Assembly (NCBI GenBank): GCA_945861415.1
Contig: CAMAUV010000034.1
Span: forward strand, 1 to 46,903
Source: Akkermansia muciniphila
GTDB lineage: Bacteria > Verrucomicrobiota > Verrucomicrobiia > Verrucomicrobiales > V1-33
Reading direction: 5' to 3'
DNA: 46,903 nucleotides
In this document: piece after piece, positions 8,273 to 17,234 of the stretch
Layout: each line of letters opens with the position of its first letter
How positions within the stretch are numbered: the first letter of the stretch is position 1
The notes under the pieces: generated by a model
What the model saw: only the letters and a program-made list of their open reading frames with translations
Database searches by the model: none
Told to the model about the DNA's origin: nothing
Position numbers and translations under genes: made by a program

Positions 8273-10153
8273 ATGTCAGACATTCATCCCGATCTCGCCA
8301 AGCTTGTTGCCTCAGGCAAATTGCCCCCTTCCTCCGCAGTCAAGCTCAACCAGCTTTCGCCCGGCGTCATCTGCCTCCACAAGAGCTGGGGCGTGGGCCG
8401 CATCGCGTCATGGGAACCCTTCGACGAGCGCATGCTGATCGATTTTGAGGACAAAAAGGGCCATCCGATGAAGCTGGAATTTGCCGCCACTTCCCTGTCG
8501 GTATTGCCACTGGATCACATTCTTGCCCGCCGCTACGAGGATGCCGCCGCAGTGACGAAACTCGCACTAGCCGATCCGGTAGGCCTTGTGCGCGCAGTCC
8601 TGCAAAGCCACGGCGGCAGTATGTCGCTAGATGCGTTCGAGGCCATAGTGAAGCCAAAAATTGTCACCGAAGGGAAATTCAAAAACTGGTGGGAAGCCTC
8701 CAAGAAGGCCCTCAAGGGACTGCCGGAATTCATCGTGCCCTCCAAGCGCAACCTGCCCCTCGAACTTCGCGGCGGCAATCTCTCACCCGCAGAGGCACTC
8801 GTCGGGGACTTCCGCCGCACCCGCGAAGTGAAGGCCAAGGCCCGGGCCCTAGAAGCCATCGCCCGCGATGTCACGCTGTTTACCGAACATGGCCAGTTGG
8901 AAGCCATTCTGAAGGAAGCCGACGAAGTGGCCACTCAAAACCTCCGTCTGCGCACAGTGGACGCTCTGGATCTCATGCTCGCCCGCGATGAACTGCGAGA
9001 CAAGTTGCCCGCCCTTCACGGCGATGTGAGCCCAGGACTGGCCGTAGCCATGAAAGCGGACGGTCTGCGCCTTGCCGAATGCGTTGGCGGGCTAGCCATC
9101 GGCAAGCAGCGGCGCATCTTTGATGCCCTTGTGGACGCCTCGGGTGGTGCCGGTGCGGAAAGCATGCTGCCGCTCATCAACAAACTCAGCGCCCGCAGCA
9201 TCAATGAACTGGCGGCCGTCATGGAAGAGAAAGGCTGCATCGGCCCCATCAACGCCTTCCTCAAAACTGGCATCCTCCACCGCACACTAAGCAGCGAAGC
9301 CCTCGTCTGGATCTGCCGGGAGCGCACCGCCCTCGCTGCTGATGTGTTCGGCCCGGAAATCACGGGCGCGCTCTTCATCGCACTGGAGCGCGATCACCTT
9401 GACGAGCAAAACCGCCGCTCCAACCGGATCTACGAGCTCCTCATCAGCGACCGCGAACTAATCGCGGATCTCATCACCGGCGTGGAACTTCCGCAGGTGC
9501 GCAACTATGCCCGCGCCCTGCTGCTGACCCCAGCAATAGAAGAAATGGGCAAGCGCTCGCTGCTCGCCCGCTTCATCAAGGTCTATCCGGAGATTGAGGA
9601 ACTCATTCACGAAGGGCAGAAGGACAAGGAGGAGCAAGAGTTGCCTCTCATTGTCTCATGGAAGAGTCTGGACGACAAAAAGAAGGCCTACGACAATTTG
9701 GTCAACGTTGAGATTCCCAAGAACCGCGAGGACATCAGCATCGCCCGCAGCTATGGTGACTTACGAGAAAACTTCGAATTCAAGAGCGCCAAGGAATACT
9801 CCCGCGTGCTCGCACGCCGGAAGTTTGAAATGGAGAAAGAACTCCAGCGCGCTCAGGGTACTGACTTTTCGGATACCACAACGGACAAGGTCAGCATCGG
9901 CACCCAGGTCGCCCTGCTAGACCTCGAAACGAATGTCGAAGAAACCTTCACACTTCTTGGAGCATGGGATACCGATGTCCCCCGTCAAATCATTTCCTAC
10001 CTGAGCGTCACCGGCGCTGCACTTCTCAACAAACCCGTTGGCGAAGAACTGGACCTGCCCACTGAGGACAACAGCGTGGTGCGCCGCGTGCGCATCACTA
10101 CCATTAGCAAAGCCACTCTACTGCCCGCCTTGCCTCTGAAGGCCTCCGATTGA
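8273..10153 (+). CDS. Long GreA/GreB-family transcription factor with large N-terminal extension
   Basis: The 626-residue product ends in a Gre-like unit. Residues about 490-535 contain SYGDLRENFEFKSAKEY, the coiled-coil signature carrying the acidic tip, and residues about 545-620 contain VSIGTQVALLDLET and a C-terminal FKBP-like Gre domain (YLSVTGAALLNKPVGEELDL). Gre factors enter the RNA polymerase secondary channel and promote cleavage of backtracked RNA. Normal GreA is about 158 residues. The extra 450 residues begin with an SH3/CarD-like patch (LSPGVICLHKSWGVGRIASW, residues 29-48) and continue as helical repeats. Chlamydial GreA is also very long (about 715 residues), so the architecture seems shared within the PVC group. 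Start: ATG with no Shine-Dalgarno motif. Confidence 0.85.
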   Translation: MSDIHPDLAKLVASGKLPPSSAVKLNQLSPGVICLHKSWGVGRIASWEPFDERMLIDFEDKKGHPMKLEFAATSLSVLPLDHILARRYEDAAAVTKLALADPVGLVRAVLQSHGGSMSLDAFEAIVKPKIVTEGKFKNWWEASKKALKGLPEFIVPSKRNLPLELRGGNLSPAEALVGDFRRTREVKAKARALEAIARDVTLFTEHGQLEAILKEADEVATQNLRLRTVDALDLMLARDELRDKLPALHGDVSPGLAVAMKADGLRLAECVGGLAIGKQRRIFDALVDASGGAGAESMLPLINKLSARSINELAAVMEEKGCIGPINAFLKTGILHRTLSSEALVWICRERTALAADVFGPEITGALFIALERDHLDEQNRRSNRIYELLISDRELIADLITGVELPQVRNYARALLLTPAIEEMGKRSLLARFIKVYPEIEELIHEGQKDKEEQELPLIVSWKSLDDKKKAYDNLVNVEIPKNREDISIARSYGDLRENFEFKSAKEYSRVLARRKFEMEKELQRAQGTDFSDTTTDKVSIGTQVALLDLETNVEETFTLLGAWDTDVPRQIISYLSVTGAALLNKPVGEELDLPTEDNSVVRRVRITTISKATLLPALPLKASD

Positions 10154-10183
10154 CGCCGCGCCAGCCCCGGCCTAACACGGCTC

Positions 10184-12367
10184 ATGGCGGAATCGATTGA
10201 GCCACGGAGCATGGAACTGCGAGCGTTCGCCGAGCAAGTGCTGTTCGCGGAGTCGCTGGAGGAGAAGCTGGCTCTGCCGGCGGGCATGATCACGGATGAA
10301 TGTCCTGGCCGCGCGCTATTGACACCGGAGAGCCCGGGACGTCCCCAGACCCTCCGCATGGCACCGCGCGGAGAGAGGGCGGAATTGCCGCCTGAACGGG
10401 ACCTTGAAAAGGATGGGCCTAGGGCCGTACTGCTCCACTTTTTCGCCAATCATGAGCTGCTGGCTACAGAACTGATGGCGCTGGCGATTTTAAAGTTTCC
10501 GGATGCCCCGCCGCGATTCCGCCGGGCACTTCTCCAGACGATGAAAGAGGAGCAGGTGCATACCCGGCTTTACATGGAGCGCATGGCACGCTGCGGACTC
10601 ACTTTTGGAGATCTACCGGTGAATGGATTTTTCTGGCGCCATGTCGCGGACATGGAATCGCCCATGGATTATGTCAGCCGCCTGAGCCTGACGTTTGAGC
10701 AGGCCAATCTCGACTATGCGCGGCACTACAGCGCCACCCTCGGCCGCATGGGCGATGCCGACTCGGCAGCGCTTCTGGACCGGATTTATAAAGACGAAAT
10801 CGGGCACGTGGGCGTGGGGTTGCACTGGTTTCGCAAGTGGAAGCAGGGAGACCAAAGTGACTGGGAGGCGTGGCGCAGAGTGCTGCGCTTTCCCATGAAC
10901 CCCGCGAGGGCACGCGGGGCGGGAGCATTCAACGCCGAAGGCCGCCGGCGCTCGGGATTGGACGAGGAGTTCATAAAGTCGCTAGAGGTTTTTTCGAAAA
11001 GCCGCGGGCGCTCGCCAGATGTCTACCTTTTCAATCCCGGCGCCGAAACCTGCGCGGCCACACGCAATGCAGCAGCCGCTCAGATGGAAAAAGTGTCCTC
11101 GGCTCTGGCGAGGGACCTCGATCTGCTGCCGCTGCTGCTCTGCTCACCAGAAGACGTTGTGCTGGTACAGCGTCTACCCTCAGCAGAACACCTGAGGGAA
11201 TTGAAACGCGCCGGCATTGCCCCCGCTGAATTCGAACTACTGCAGCAAGGGCGTGTCGCTGGCGACAGTCCGCTGCGGAAACGATCTGCGCGGAGTCTCA
11301 AGCCATGGGGATGGAGCGCCGACAGTGCGTCCGTGCTTTCCGCACTGGAAGGCTCGCGGGAGTCGATAGTTTGGAATGACGCCGTGCGCGGCCTTTATGC
11401 TAAGTCAGCGGCGGCAGCGTTGCTGGCCGGCTTATCCGCCGAAATGCCGGACGCAGCGGTTCTCGCAGGACGTGTCGCGCAATCTGCGGCGGAAGTGGCT
11501 ACGGCGATTTCGCACTGGCGCGGCATGGGCTTTTCCGCCGCGGCGCTCAAAGCCCCCTGGGGGCTCGCCGGTCGCAGCATGATGCGGCTGGATGCGGAGC
11601 CTAACCCCAAACAGCAGGAATGGATAGAGGGCATACTGCTGTCTCAGGGTGCACTCGTGGTGGAGCCGTGGCTTGAGCGCGCAGCGGATTTTTCCGCGCA
11701 CTACGATGTTTCCGCGGACGGGGGGGTGAAACTGCGCGGCATGGTGCGTCTCTTCAACGATACTGCCGGGCGATTCATCGCCTGCGCCGCGTCCCGTAAT
11801 TTCAGCCGCCTGCTCACACCGGAAGTCGCTCGGGCACTACATGCGTGCGGCGCCCAAGAGTTTTACCGGGACGTGCTGCCGCAGCGTCTCGCCGCACTAA
11901 TCCGTGGCTCTGGCTTCCGGGGCTGGCTGGGGGTGGATGCTTTTCTGCACCGGGAAAAATCCGGCACGCTGCGCATCCGCCCCGTGGTGGAAATCAATCC
12001 CCGCTGCACAATGGGCCGCGTGACTCTGGAAGCCCGGCGGCTGATCTCACCCGAGTCCCCTGCGGCATGGCGCATCTTTTACCAAAAGCATGTCAAAGGT
12101 GCTGGATGCGCAGGGCTGCCGGAGTTCGCGGCTCAATTGCACAGGCAATATCCCGTGGCATGTGACGAAACCGGACGACTCCGGCATGGGGCTGTCTGCA
12201 TTACGGATCCGGCGACGGCTAGCGACTTTCTTGGCGTCCTGTTTGCAGGATCGGCAGCAGAAATGGCCATCGTTGACACGAGCGCAGTTTTCTCTAGTAT
12301 CTTCCCCGCTCCGCCCGGAATTTCCAGCCGAACCATTTTTCACAATCCACCACGAAATACCAAATGA
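10184..12367 (+). CDS. DUF455 ferritin-like domain fused to an ATP-grasp domain
   Basis: The 727-residue protein joins two enzyme folds. Residues about 1-225 match DUF455 (COG2833), a ferritin-like helical bundle; candidate di-iron ligands are Glu91/Glu96 (NHELLATEL), Glu123 and His126 (KEEQVH), Glu172 (FEQANLDYAR), and Glu205 with His208 (KDEIGHVG). Residues about 440-620 read as an ATP-grasp ligase: Lys455 with a glycine loop (KAPWGLAGRSMM), VVEPWLER (Glu493), and the metal site VVEINPRCTMG (Glu602, Asn604). Standalone DUF455 proteins are about 270 residues. ATP-grasp enzymes form acyl-phosphates and ligate amines or thiols, so a combined oxidation-ligation step on a peptide or small molecule is conceivable; the substrate is unknown. 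Its stop overlaps the FKBP start by ATGA. Confidence 0.75.
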   Translation: MAESIEPRSMELRAFAEQVLFAESLEEKLALPAGMITDECPGRALLTPESPGRPQTLRMAPRGERAELPPERDLEKDGPRAVLLHFFANHELLATELMALAILKFPDAPPRFRRALLQTMKEEQVHTRLYMERMARCGLTFGDLPVNGFFWRHVADMESPMDYVSRLSLTFEQANLDYARHYSATLGRMGDADSAALLDRIYKDEIGHVGVGLHWFRKWKQGDQSDWEAWRRVLRFPMNPARARGAGAFNAEGRRRSGLDEEFIKSLEVFSKSRGRSPDVYLFNPGAETCAATRNAAAAQMEKVSSALARDLDLLPLLLCSPEDVVLVQRLPSAEHLRELKRAGIAPAEFELLQQGRVAGDSPLRKRSARSLKPWGWSADSASVLSALEGSRESIVWNDAVRGLYAKSAAAALLAGLSAEMPDAAVLAGRVAQSAAEVATAISHWRGMGFSAAALKAPWGLAGRSMMRLDAEPNPKQQEWIEGILLSQGALVVEPWLERAADFSAHYDVSADGGVKLRGMVRLFNDTAGRFIACAASRNFSRLLTPEVARALHACGAQEFYRDVLPQRLAALIRGSGFRGWLGVDAFLHREKSGTLRIRPVVEINPRCTMGRVTLEARRLISPESPAAWRIFYQKHVKGAGCAGLPEFAAQLHRQYPVACDETGRLRHGAVCITDPATASDFLGVLFAGSAAEMAIVDTSAVFSSIFPAPPGISSRTIFHNPPRNTK

Positions 12368-13545
12368 AGCCGCATTTCACCACCATCGCCCTGCTTTCCA
12401 GTCTGGCCGCCATTGCGACCGCCGATGTGATTCCGCCTCCGCCCTCCTCAGCTCCAGCCACCGCCGCTGTTGAGGCGCCCCCGCCGGCCCCGCCCGCCGC
12501 TCCGGCACAAACTCCGTCTCCAGCACCCGCTCCTGCAGCACAGCCTGCTACCGATGGCCTGCTCCCACCTCCCCCGCCTGCAGCCGACTTGAATGATGGA
12601 TTCCCATCCGAAAAGGAACGTCAAAGCTACGCACTCGGCCAGCATTTTGTGACTCGCGAGAAGAATACCGCGACTCAAAACGGCACCCTGCTTCCCAATG
12701 CGGATGAAATGGTTCAGGGGCTTAGCGACGTGCTGAAAGCCACCAAGTCGAGAGATTACGCGGTCGGCGCGGCACTTGCTCTACAGATCCTCCAAGCCAA
12801 CATGGAAGCTGATGTCGATGCCCTCGCCGCTTCAGTAAGAACCGCACTGAAAAGTGACCCCTCAAAGCTCACTCCGCAGCAGCAACAGGGTGCCATGGAG
12901 CGCATTCAGAGCGACCTTGTGGCCAAGCGCGAAGTGAAAAAGAAGGCGGAACTCGAAAAGTCCCTGAAGGCCGCCACTGAATATCTGGCCGGCATCGAAA
13001 ATCAGGAAGGAGTCAAAAAGACCGCCTCCGGCCTGCTTTACAAAATCGAGAAGGAGGGTGAGGGCAAAAGTGCAACTCTCACGGATTTGGTCACGCTCAA
13101 TTACAAAGGCACTCTGAGTGATGGCAGCACGTTCGATAAGAATCCGGTCAACGGCCCCGCCAAAAAGCCGATTCGTACACTGCCGCAGGGAATCCAGGAA
13201 GCGCTGCAACTCTTCAAGGTTGGCAGCAAAGCCACGGTCTGGGTATCACCGCTACTGGGATTTGGCGAGGCCGGTCGGGTCATCCCGGCAGTGCGTCCAA
13301 ACCAGGTGCTAATCTACGATGTTGAGTTCATGGCCGCGGACCCGCTTCCCAAGCCTGCCACTACGGGCGGCCCTCAGCCCACCCGCGCTGCGCCGATAAC
13401 GGCGACCACTCCGCCCATTTCCGTGGAGATTCCGCCACAGCCCGGAACCAAACCCGGAGAAACTCCAAAACCCGAAGCCCCCGCCACTCCTCCAGTGCAA
13501 GTCCCGCCCACCGGCAGCACTCCAGTTCCTGCTCCCGGCAAGTAA
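12364..13545 (+). CDS. Exported FKBP-type peptidyl-prolyl cis-trans isomerase
   Basis: The 393-residue protein starts with a signal peptide (MKPHFTTIALLSSLAAIATA) and a long Pro/Ala-rich linker to about residue 75. A Mip/FkpA-type dimerisation helix follows at about 80-215 (FPSEKERQSYALGQHF through QSDLVAKREVKKKAELEK), then an FKBP domain at about 215-325 (GVKKTASGLLYKIEKEG, VTLNYKGTLSDGSTFD, VWVSPLLGFGEAG, IPAVRPNQVLIYDVEF). In FKBPs the aspartate of STFD and the tyrosines line the proline pocket. A second Pro-rich tail ends the protein. It acts on proline bonds in the periplasm or outer envelope. Translation is coupled to the DUF455-ATP-grasp gene by a four-base ATGA overlap. Confidence 0.9.
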   Translation: MKPHFTTIALLSSLAAIATADVIPPPPSSAPATAAVEAPPPAPPAAPAQTPSPAPAPAAQPATDGLLPPPPPAADLNDGFPSEKERQSYALGQHFVTREKNTATQNGTLLPNADEMVQGLSDVLKATKSRDYAVGAALALQILQANMEADVDALAASVRTALKSDPSKLTPQQQQGAMERIQSDLVAKREVKKKAELEKSLKAATEYLAGIENQEGVKKTASGLLYKIEKEGEGKSATLTDLVTLNYKGTLSDGSTFDKNPVNGPAKKPIRTLPQGIQEALQLFKVGSKATVWVSPLLGFGEAGRVIPAVRPNQVLIYDVEFMAADPLPKPATTGGPQPTRAAPITATTPPISVEIPPQPGTKPGETPKPEAPATPPVQVPPTGSTPVPAPGK

Positions 13546-13616
13546 TGCCGGTTCTATGAATGGCTGAATCCTTACAGGCAGCGTTGGCGATCCCATACCG
13601 GCAGTTCTTTTACAGA

Positions 13617-14783
13617 ATGCGCACCTTCGAAGAGGAACTGGAATCCATCCGGGCGGCTTCCCTGCTTCGCTCGCTGCGCACTGTAGAGACACCGCAGCAA
13701 CCGCGCTCGCGCGTGGATGGACTCGATCTGCTCAACTTTTCCTCAAACGACTACCTCGGACTTGCGGCCTCAGCCCCGGTCATGGAAGCACTGCACGAGG
13801 GCATCCGCCGGTGGGGAGCAGGCTCCGGTGCCTCAAGGCTGGTTTGCGGGACACAGGGGCCGCATACTGGCCTCGAGGAGGCCCTGGCAGCATTCAAGAA
13901 AACGGAAGCAGCCCTCACCTTTTCCAGCGGCTATGCCGCCGCACTGGGCACCCTGACTGCCCTGCTGGACAAGGAGGATACAGTGATCGTGGACAAGCTA
14001 TGCCACGCCAGTCTCATCGACGGGGCAAGGCTCAGCGGTGCGTTGCTGCGGGCCTTTCCCCACAATAACACTGAGCGGCTTAAAGCACTGCTCCAAAGTG
14101 TGCGCGCAAAAGCGCCTGCCAAAAGCCGCATACTCGTCATCACAGAGAGTGTCTTCAGCATGGATGGCGATCGCGCTCCGCTGCGGGAGGTAGCGACATT
14201 GGCCAAAGATTACGGGGCGCTGCTCATGGTCGACGAGGCGCACGCGCTCGGCGTGCTTGGCCCCGGAGGCCGCGGGCTGGCTGCGGAACTCGGAGTGGCG
14301 CCGGATATTCACATGGGTACCTTGAGCAAAGCTGCCGGGCTGCACGGCGGTTTCATCGCCGGCTCTCAGGCGCTCATTGATCTGCTAATTAACCGGGCAC
14401 GCAGTTTCATCTATTCCACGGCTCCCCCTCCCTGCATCGCCGCAGCCGCAGAGTATGTGGTGCGCGAAATCCTGACAGGTCCTGAAGGCGAAGCCCGTCG
14501 CGCCACCTTGCAGCAGCGCATTGCAGACTTCGCCGCAGAACTGGGCGGCATTACCCCGCAAAGTGCCATCGTGCCGGTGATCCTTGGCAGCGAAAAGGCC
14601 GCGCTCGCCGCCGGCGCCGAACTGATGAGTGCCGGGTTCCTCGTGCCTGCCATTCGTTACCCCACCGTGGCGCGGGGAGCCGCACGGTTGCGTATCACGT
14701 TTTCAGCCAGCCACCGCGGCGAAGATGTCCGGGCACTGGCAAAGGCTGTGCATGCACTGGCGGCAGCGAGAGAGAATCAGTGA
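13617..14783 (+). CDS. bioF: 8-amino-7-oxononanoate synthase-type PLP enzyme (BioF family)
   Basis: The alpha-oxoamine synthase family condenses an amino acid with an acyl-CoA; BioF joins alanine and pimeloyl-ACP/CoA in biotin synthesis. The 388-residue protein from the ATG at 13617 begins MRTFEEELESIRAASLLR, the usual BioF start; an ATG at 13560 would add 19 atypical residues. Visible motifs are NFSSNDYLGLA, GSGASRLVCGT with HTGLEEALAAF, the PLP aspartate in MVDEAHALGVLG, and the Schiff-base lysine in GTLSKAAGLHGGF. The C-terminus has AIRYPTVARGAARLRITFSA, the BioF-like substrate region. No other bio genes are near, so KBL or another acyltransferase of the family cannot be fully ruled out. 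Its last seven bases overlap the end of the convergent serine dehydratase gene. Confidence 0.85.
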   Translation: MRTFEEELESIRAASLLRSLRTVETPQQPRSRVDGLDLLNFSSNDYLGLAASAPVMEALHEGIRRWGAGSGASRLVCGTQGPHTGLEEALAAFKKTEAALTFSSGYAAALGTLTALLDKEDTVIVDKLCHASLIDGARLSGALLRAFPHNNTERLKALLQSVRAKAPAKSRILVITESVFSMDGDRAPLREVATLAKDYGALLMVDEAHALGVLGPGGRGLAAELGVAPDIHMGTLSKAAGLHGGFIAGSQALIDLLINRARSFIYSTAPPPCIAAAAEYVVREILTGPEGEARRATLQQRIADFAAELGGITPQSAIVPVILGSEKAALAAGAELMSAGFLVPAIRYPTVARGAARLRITFSASHRGEDVRALAKAVHALAAARENQ

Positions 14784-16369
14784 CAACCGCAGCTTCCGCA
14801 GGAATTTGCCTTTAGGCCTGCGAGCTTGCGTTCCAAGTTCAGCGAAGCGGGGGTGATGGAGAGCCCTCCGAGCGCGGTGCACCGGTGCTCGCGCGGCATC
14901 ATCCCGGCCACAGTTTTCGCGGCATCTATCACTTCATCCAGCGGGATGAGCGGGTCAAATCCAGACAGCGCCATGTTCGCGCAGCACAAGGCATTGGCTG
15001 CGGCCATGACATTCTTGCCGAGACAGGGAGCTTCTACGCGATTGGCAATGGGATCGCAGATCAGTCCAAGCATAGACTGGAAAGCCATGGATGCAGCCGC
15101 CACCGCCTGATCGCGCGTCCCGCCCGCAAGGGTGACCAGCGCTGCCGCCGCCATACTAGCCGCTGCACCGCCTTCCGCCTGACAACCGCCCACTTCCGCA
15201 GCAAAGGTCCAGCGCGTGGCAATAAAGACGCCGATTACACCCGCCGCCAGCATGGCGCGGGCCATGTCCTCTTCACTCTTACCCATGGCCTCCGCCATGC
15301 CAATGACGGCACCCGGCAGTGCTGCGCAGGCTCCTGCTGTCGGTGCGGCCACAATGACCCCCATGGAACTCTTCACTTCCATCAGGGCGGTAACGTAAAG
15401 TGTGATGCGGTTGAGCGCTCCGCCATCCAGCAACCGGCCGGCATTCATCAAATCCTGAAACTTCCCACTCTGATGCCCCAGCACCCGGTCTTCATAGACG
15501 GTGCCGTCGATACCGATCTGCACGGACTTGCGCAGGATGCGCACAATGCCGGTCATCTTCGCGATGACTTCTTCTTCACTGAATAATCCCCGGGCACGCT
15601 CAAACTTCACAGCCAGTTGCCATAGAGGCGTCTGTCTGTCCGTGTCCGAGGCCAGCATTTCTGCGCAGGAGGAAAAGGGCACGCTCATGTCGCGCCGCGA
15701 AGGCACGGGCAGGACGCGTTCCAGACGCTTCACGCCGCGTACCCGCACTGCGGCTTCCACTTTCTGAATGACGTCATCCTCTGCGAACGCAGAAGCCTCG
15801 ACCATTAGCAGCCAGCCGCCATGAGCGGTCCGACCGGTCTGCACCCCATCCGCAGCCATGCTGCTGTTAATGATCCCGATCACCGGCTCTGGATCAGCAT
15901 CCAGCCACATAATTGTGCTGTGATACCCTCCATCCATGTGCAGTGGCGTGCCATCCACGCTAAGTACTTCGATCATACCGCCGCCGGTGGAGATAGCGGT
16001 GATCGAATGCTGCTCCCGGCTATTTTTCAAAGTTAGGCGGTAAGTGTTAGGATGAGGATCGCCGGTGTCCACGGTTTCGATTCTCAGGGCCACACCGGAT
16101 GCAGCCAGTGCCTGAGGTGAGTCCGGCAACCGCTCGTCATCCGCCTCCCAGCCAAGAAGACCGCCAAAAAGCCCCATGTCGGAGCCCTGGCTTTCGTGCG
16201 TGGAAGGTAGCGATCCCGCACGGTCAAACTCCACCAGCACTTCTGTCAGTTCCCCGCCCATTAGATCGCGCGCCAACCGCCCGATGCGGAGCGCAGCAGC
16301 ACAGTGAGAACTGGATGGCCCGCGCATCACGGGCCCTATCACGTCGTTGAAAATGGAAACAGTAGTCAT
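14777..16369 (-). CDS. sdaA: Iron-sulfur L-serine ammonia-lyase, single chain
   Basis: L-serine dehydratase converts serine to pyruvate and ammonia using a 4Fe-4S cluster. The protein is 530 residues from the ATG at 16369 (MTTVSIFNDVIGPVMRGPSSSH); an upstream start at 16417 adds 16 atypical residues. The N-terminal beta domain (HCAALRIGRLARDL-like, GSLPSTHESQGSDMGLFGGLLG, DPHPNTYRLTL) is fused to the alpha domain (KSSMGVIVAAPTAGACAALPG, GGCQAEGGAAASMAAAALV, MLGLICDPIANRVEAPCLGKN). Cluster cysteines are likely those of GGCQAE, GLICDP and the C-terminal CGSCGCH. E. coli SdaA is about 455 residues, so this is a somewhat longer one-chain form. It faces bioF tail to tail with a seven-base overlap. 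Confidence 0.92.
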   Translation of the reverse strand: MTTVSIFNDVIGPVMRGPSSSHCAAALRIGRLARDLMGGELTEVLVEFDRAGSLPSTHESQGSDMGLFGGLLGWEADDERLPDSPQALAASGVALRIETVDTGDPHPNTYRLTLKNSREQHSITAISTGGGMIEVLSVDGTPLHMDGGYHSTIMWLDADPEPVIGIINSSMAADGVQTGRTAHGGWLLMVEASAFAEDDVIQKVEAAVRVRGVKRLERVLPVPSRRDMSVPFSSCAEMLASDTDRQTPLWQLAVKFERARGLFSEEEVIAKMTGIVRILRKSVQIGIDGTVYEDRVLGHQSGKFQDLMNAGRLLDGGALNRITLYVTALMEVKSSMGVIVAAPTAGACAALPGAVIGMAEAMGKSEEDMARAMLAAGVIGVFIATRWTFAAEVGGCQAEGGAAASMAAAALVTLAGGTRDQAVAAASMAFQSMLGLICDPIANRVEAPCLGKNVMAAANALCCANMALSGFDPLIPLDEVIDAAKTVAGMMPREHRCTALGGLSITPASLNLERKLAGLKANSCGSCGCH

Positions 16370-16511
16370 GTCTTGATGGCCTCCGCTCGCACGGAAACCG
16401 GCGTCCTGATAGCGCAATGTTGGCGTTCTTCTTTATGAACTGGCGTTTGCGCGGCCCTCCCTTTCCCCCCAAGCTCACTTAGTAGAATTTACGCCCACCC
16501 AACAGCCCAGC

Positions 16512-17234
16512 ATGGAAATTCAGCCCGGACGCCTTTACCTCGTCGCCACGCCCATCGGCAATCTTGGTGACATCACCGCACGCGCCGCGGTGGTGCTCGG
16601 AGGCGTGGATACGGTCGCCTGCGAGGACACGCGCCACAGCGGTATGCTGCTACAGCACATGGGCATTCGGAAGCCGCTGCTCAGCCTTCACGAACATAAT
16701 GAAGCCGCCCGGAGCGCTCAGTTGATCAGCGAACTTCAATGCGGCCGCAGCGCCGCTTACATCTCTGATGCCGGAATGCCCGGCATCTCCGATCCCGGCC
16801 AGCGCCTCGTCAACGCGTGCCGCCGTGCGGGCGTACCGGTGGAAGTGCTGCCCGGCCCCAGTGCCGTCATCACGGCACTCATCGGCAGCGGATTTCCGGC
16901 GGATGCCTTTTTCTTCGGCGGCTTCCTGCCGGTGAAAAGCGGTCAGCGCGAGCGCGCCCTGGCGCGTGCGCTTGAGCGCGAAGAGACGAGCGTTTTTTTT
17001 GAGAGCCCTCACCGTCTGGACGGCACGCTGACTATGCTGGCTCGCCTCGGGCCTGAGCGTCCTGTTTGCGTCGCCCGCGAACTAACCAAGAAGTTTGAAG
17101 AATATCGACGGGGCACCACAGCTGAGGTTTCTGCCCATTACACGAAACATCCGGCAAAGGGAGAAATCTGTCTGGTCATTGGCGGAATCGATCTCCCAAA
17201 ATGGGCCCGCGAATCCTCCGATTCTCCCCCATGA
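16512..17234 (+). CDS. rsmI: 16S rRNA (cytidine-1402-2'-O)-methyltransferase
   Basis: RsmI methylates the ribose of C1402 in the decoding centre of 16S rRNA using SAM. The 240-residue product has the tetrapyrrole-methylase fold and family landmarks in order: GRLYLVATPIGNLGDITARA at the N-terminus, ACEDTRHSG, SLHEHNE, YISDAGMPGISDPGQRLV, EVLPGPSAVITALIGSG, FFFGGFLPVKSGQR and FFESPHRLDGTL, then VARELTKKFEEYRRGT. Length is a little under the usual 280 residues because the C-terminal helix-turn-helix found in E. coli RsmI is short or missing. It is divergent from sdaA and its stop overlaps the downstream DUF3592 gene by ATGA. Confidence 0.95.
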   Translation: MEIQPGRLYLVATPIGNLGDITARAAVVLGGVDTVACEDTRHSGMLLQHMGIRKPLLSLHEHNEAARSAQLISELQCGRSAAYISDAGMPGISDPGQRLVNACRRAGVPVEVLPGPSAVITALIGSGFPADAFFFGGFLPVKSGQRERALARALEREETSVFFESPHRLDGTLTMLARLGPERPVCVARELTKKFEEYRRGTTAEVSAHYTKHPAKGEICLVIGGIDLPKWARESSDSPP

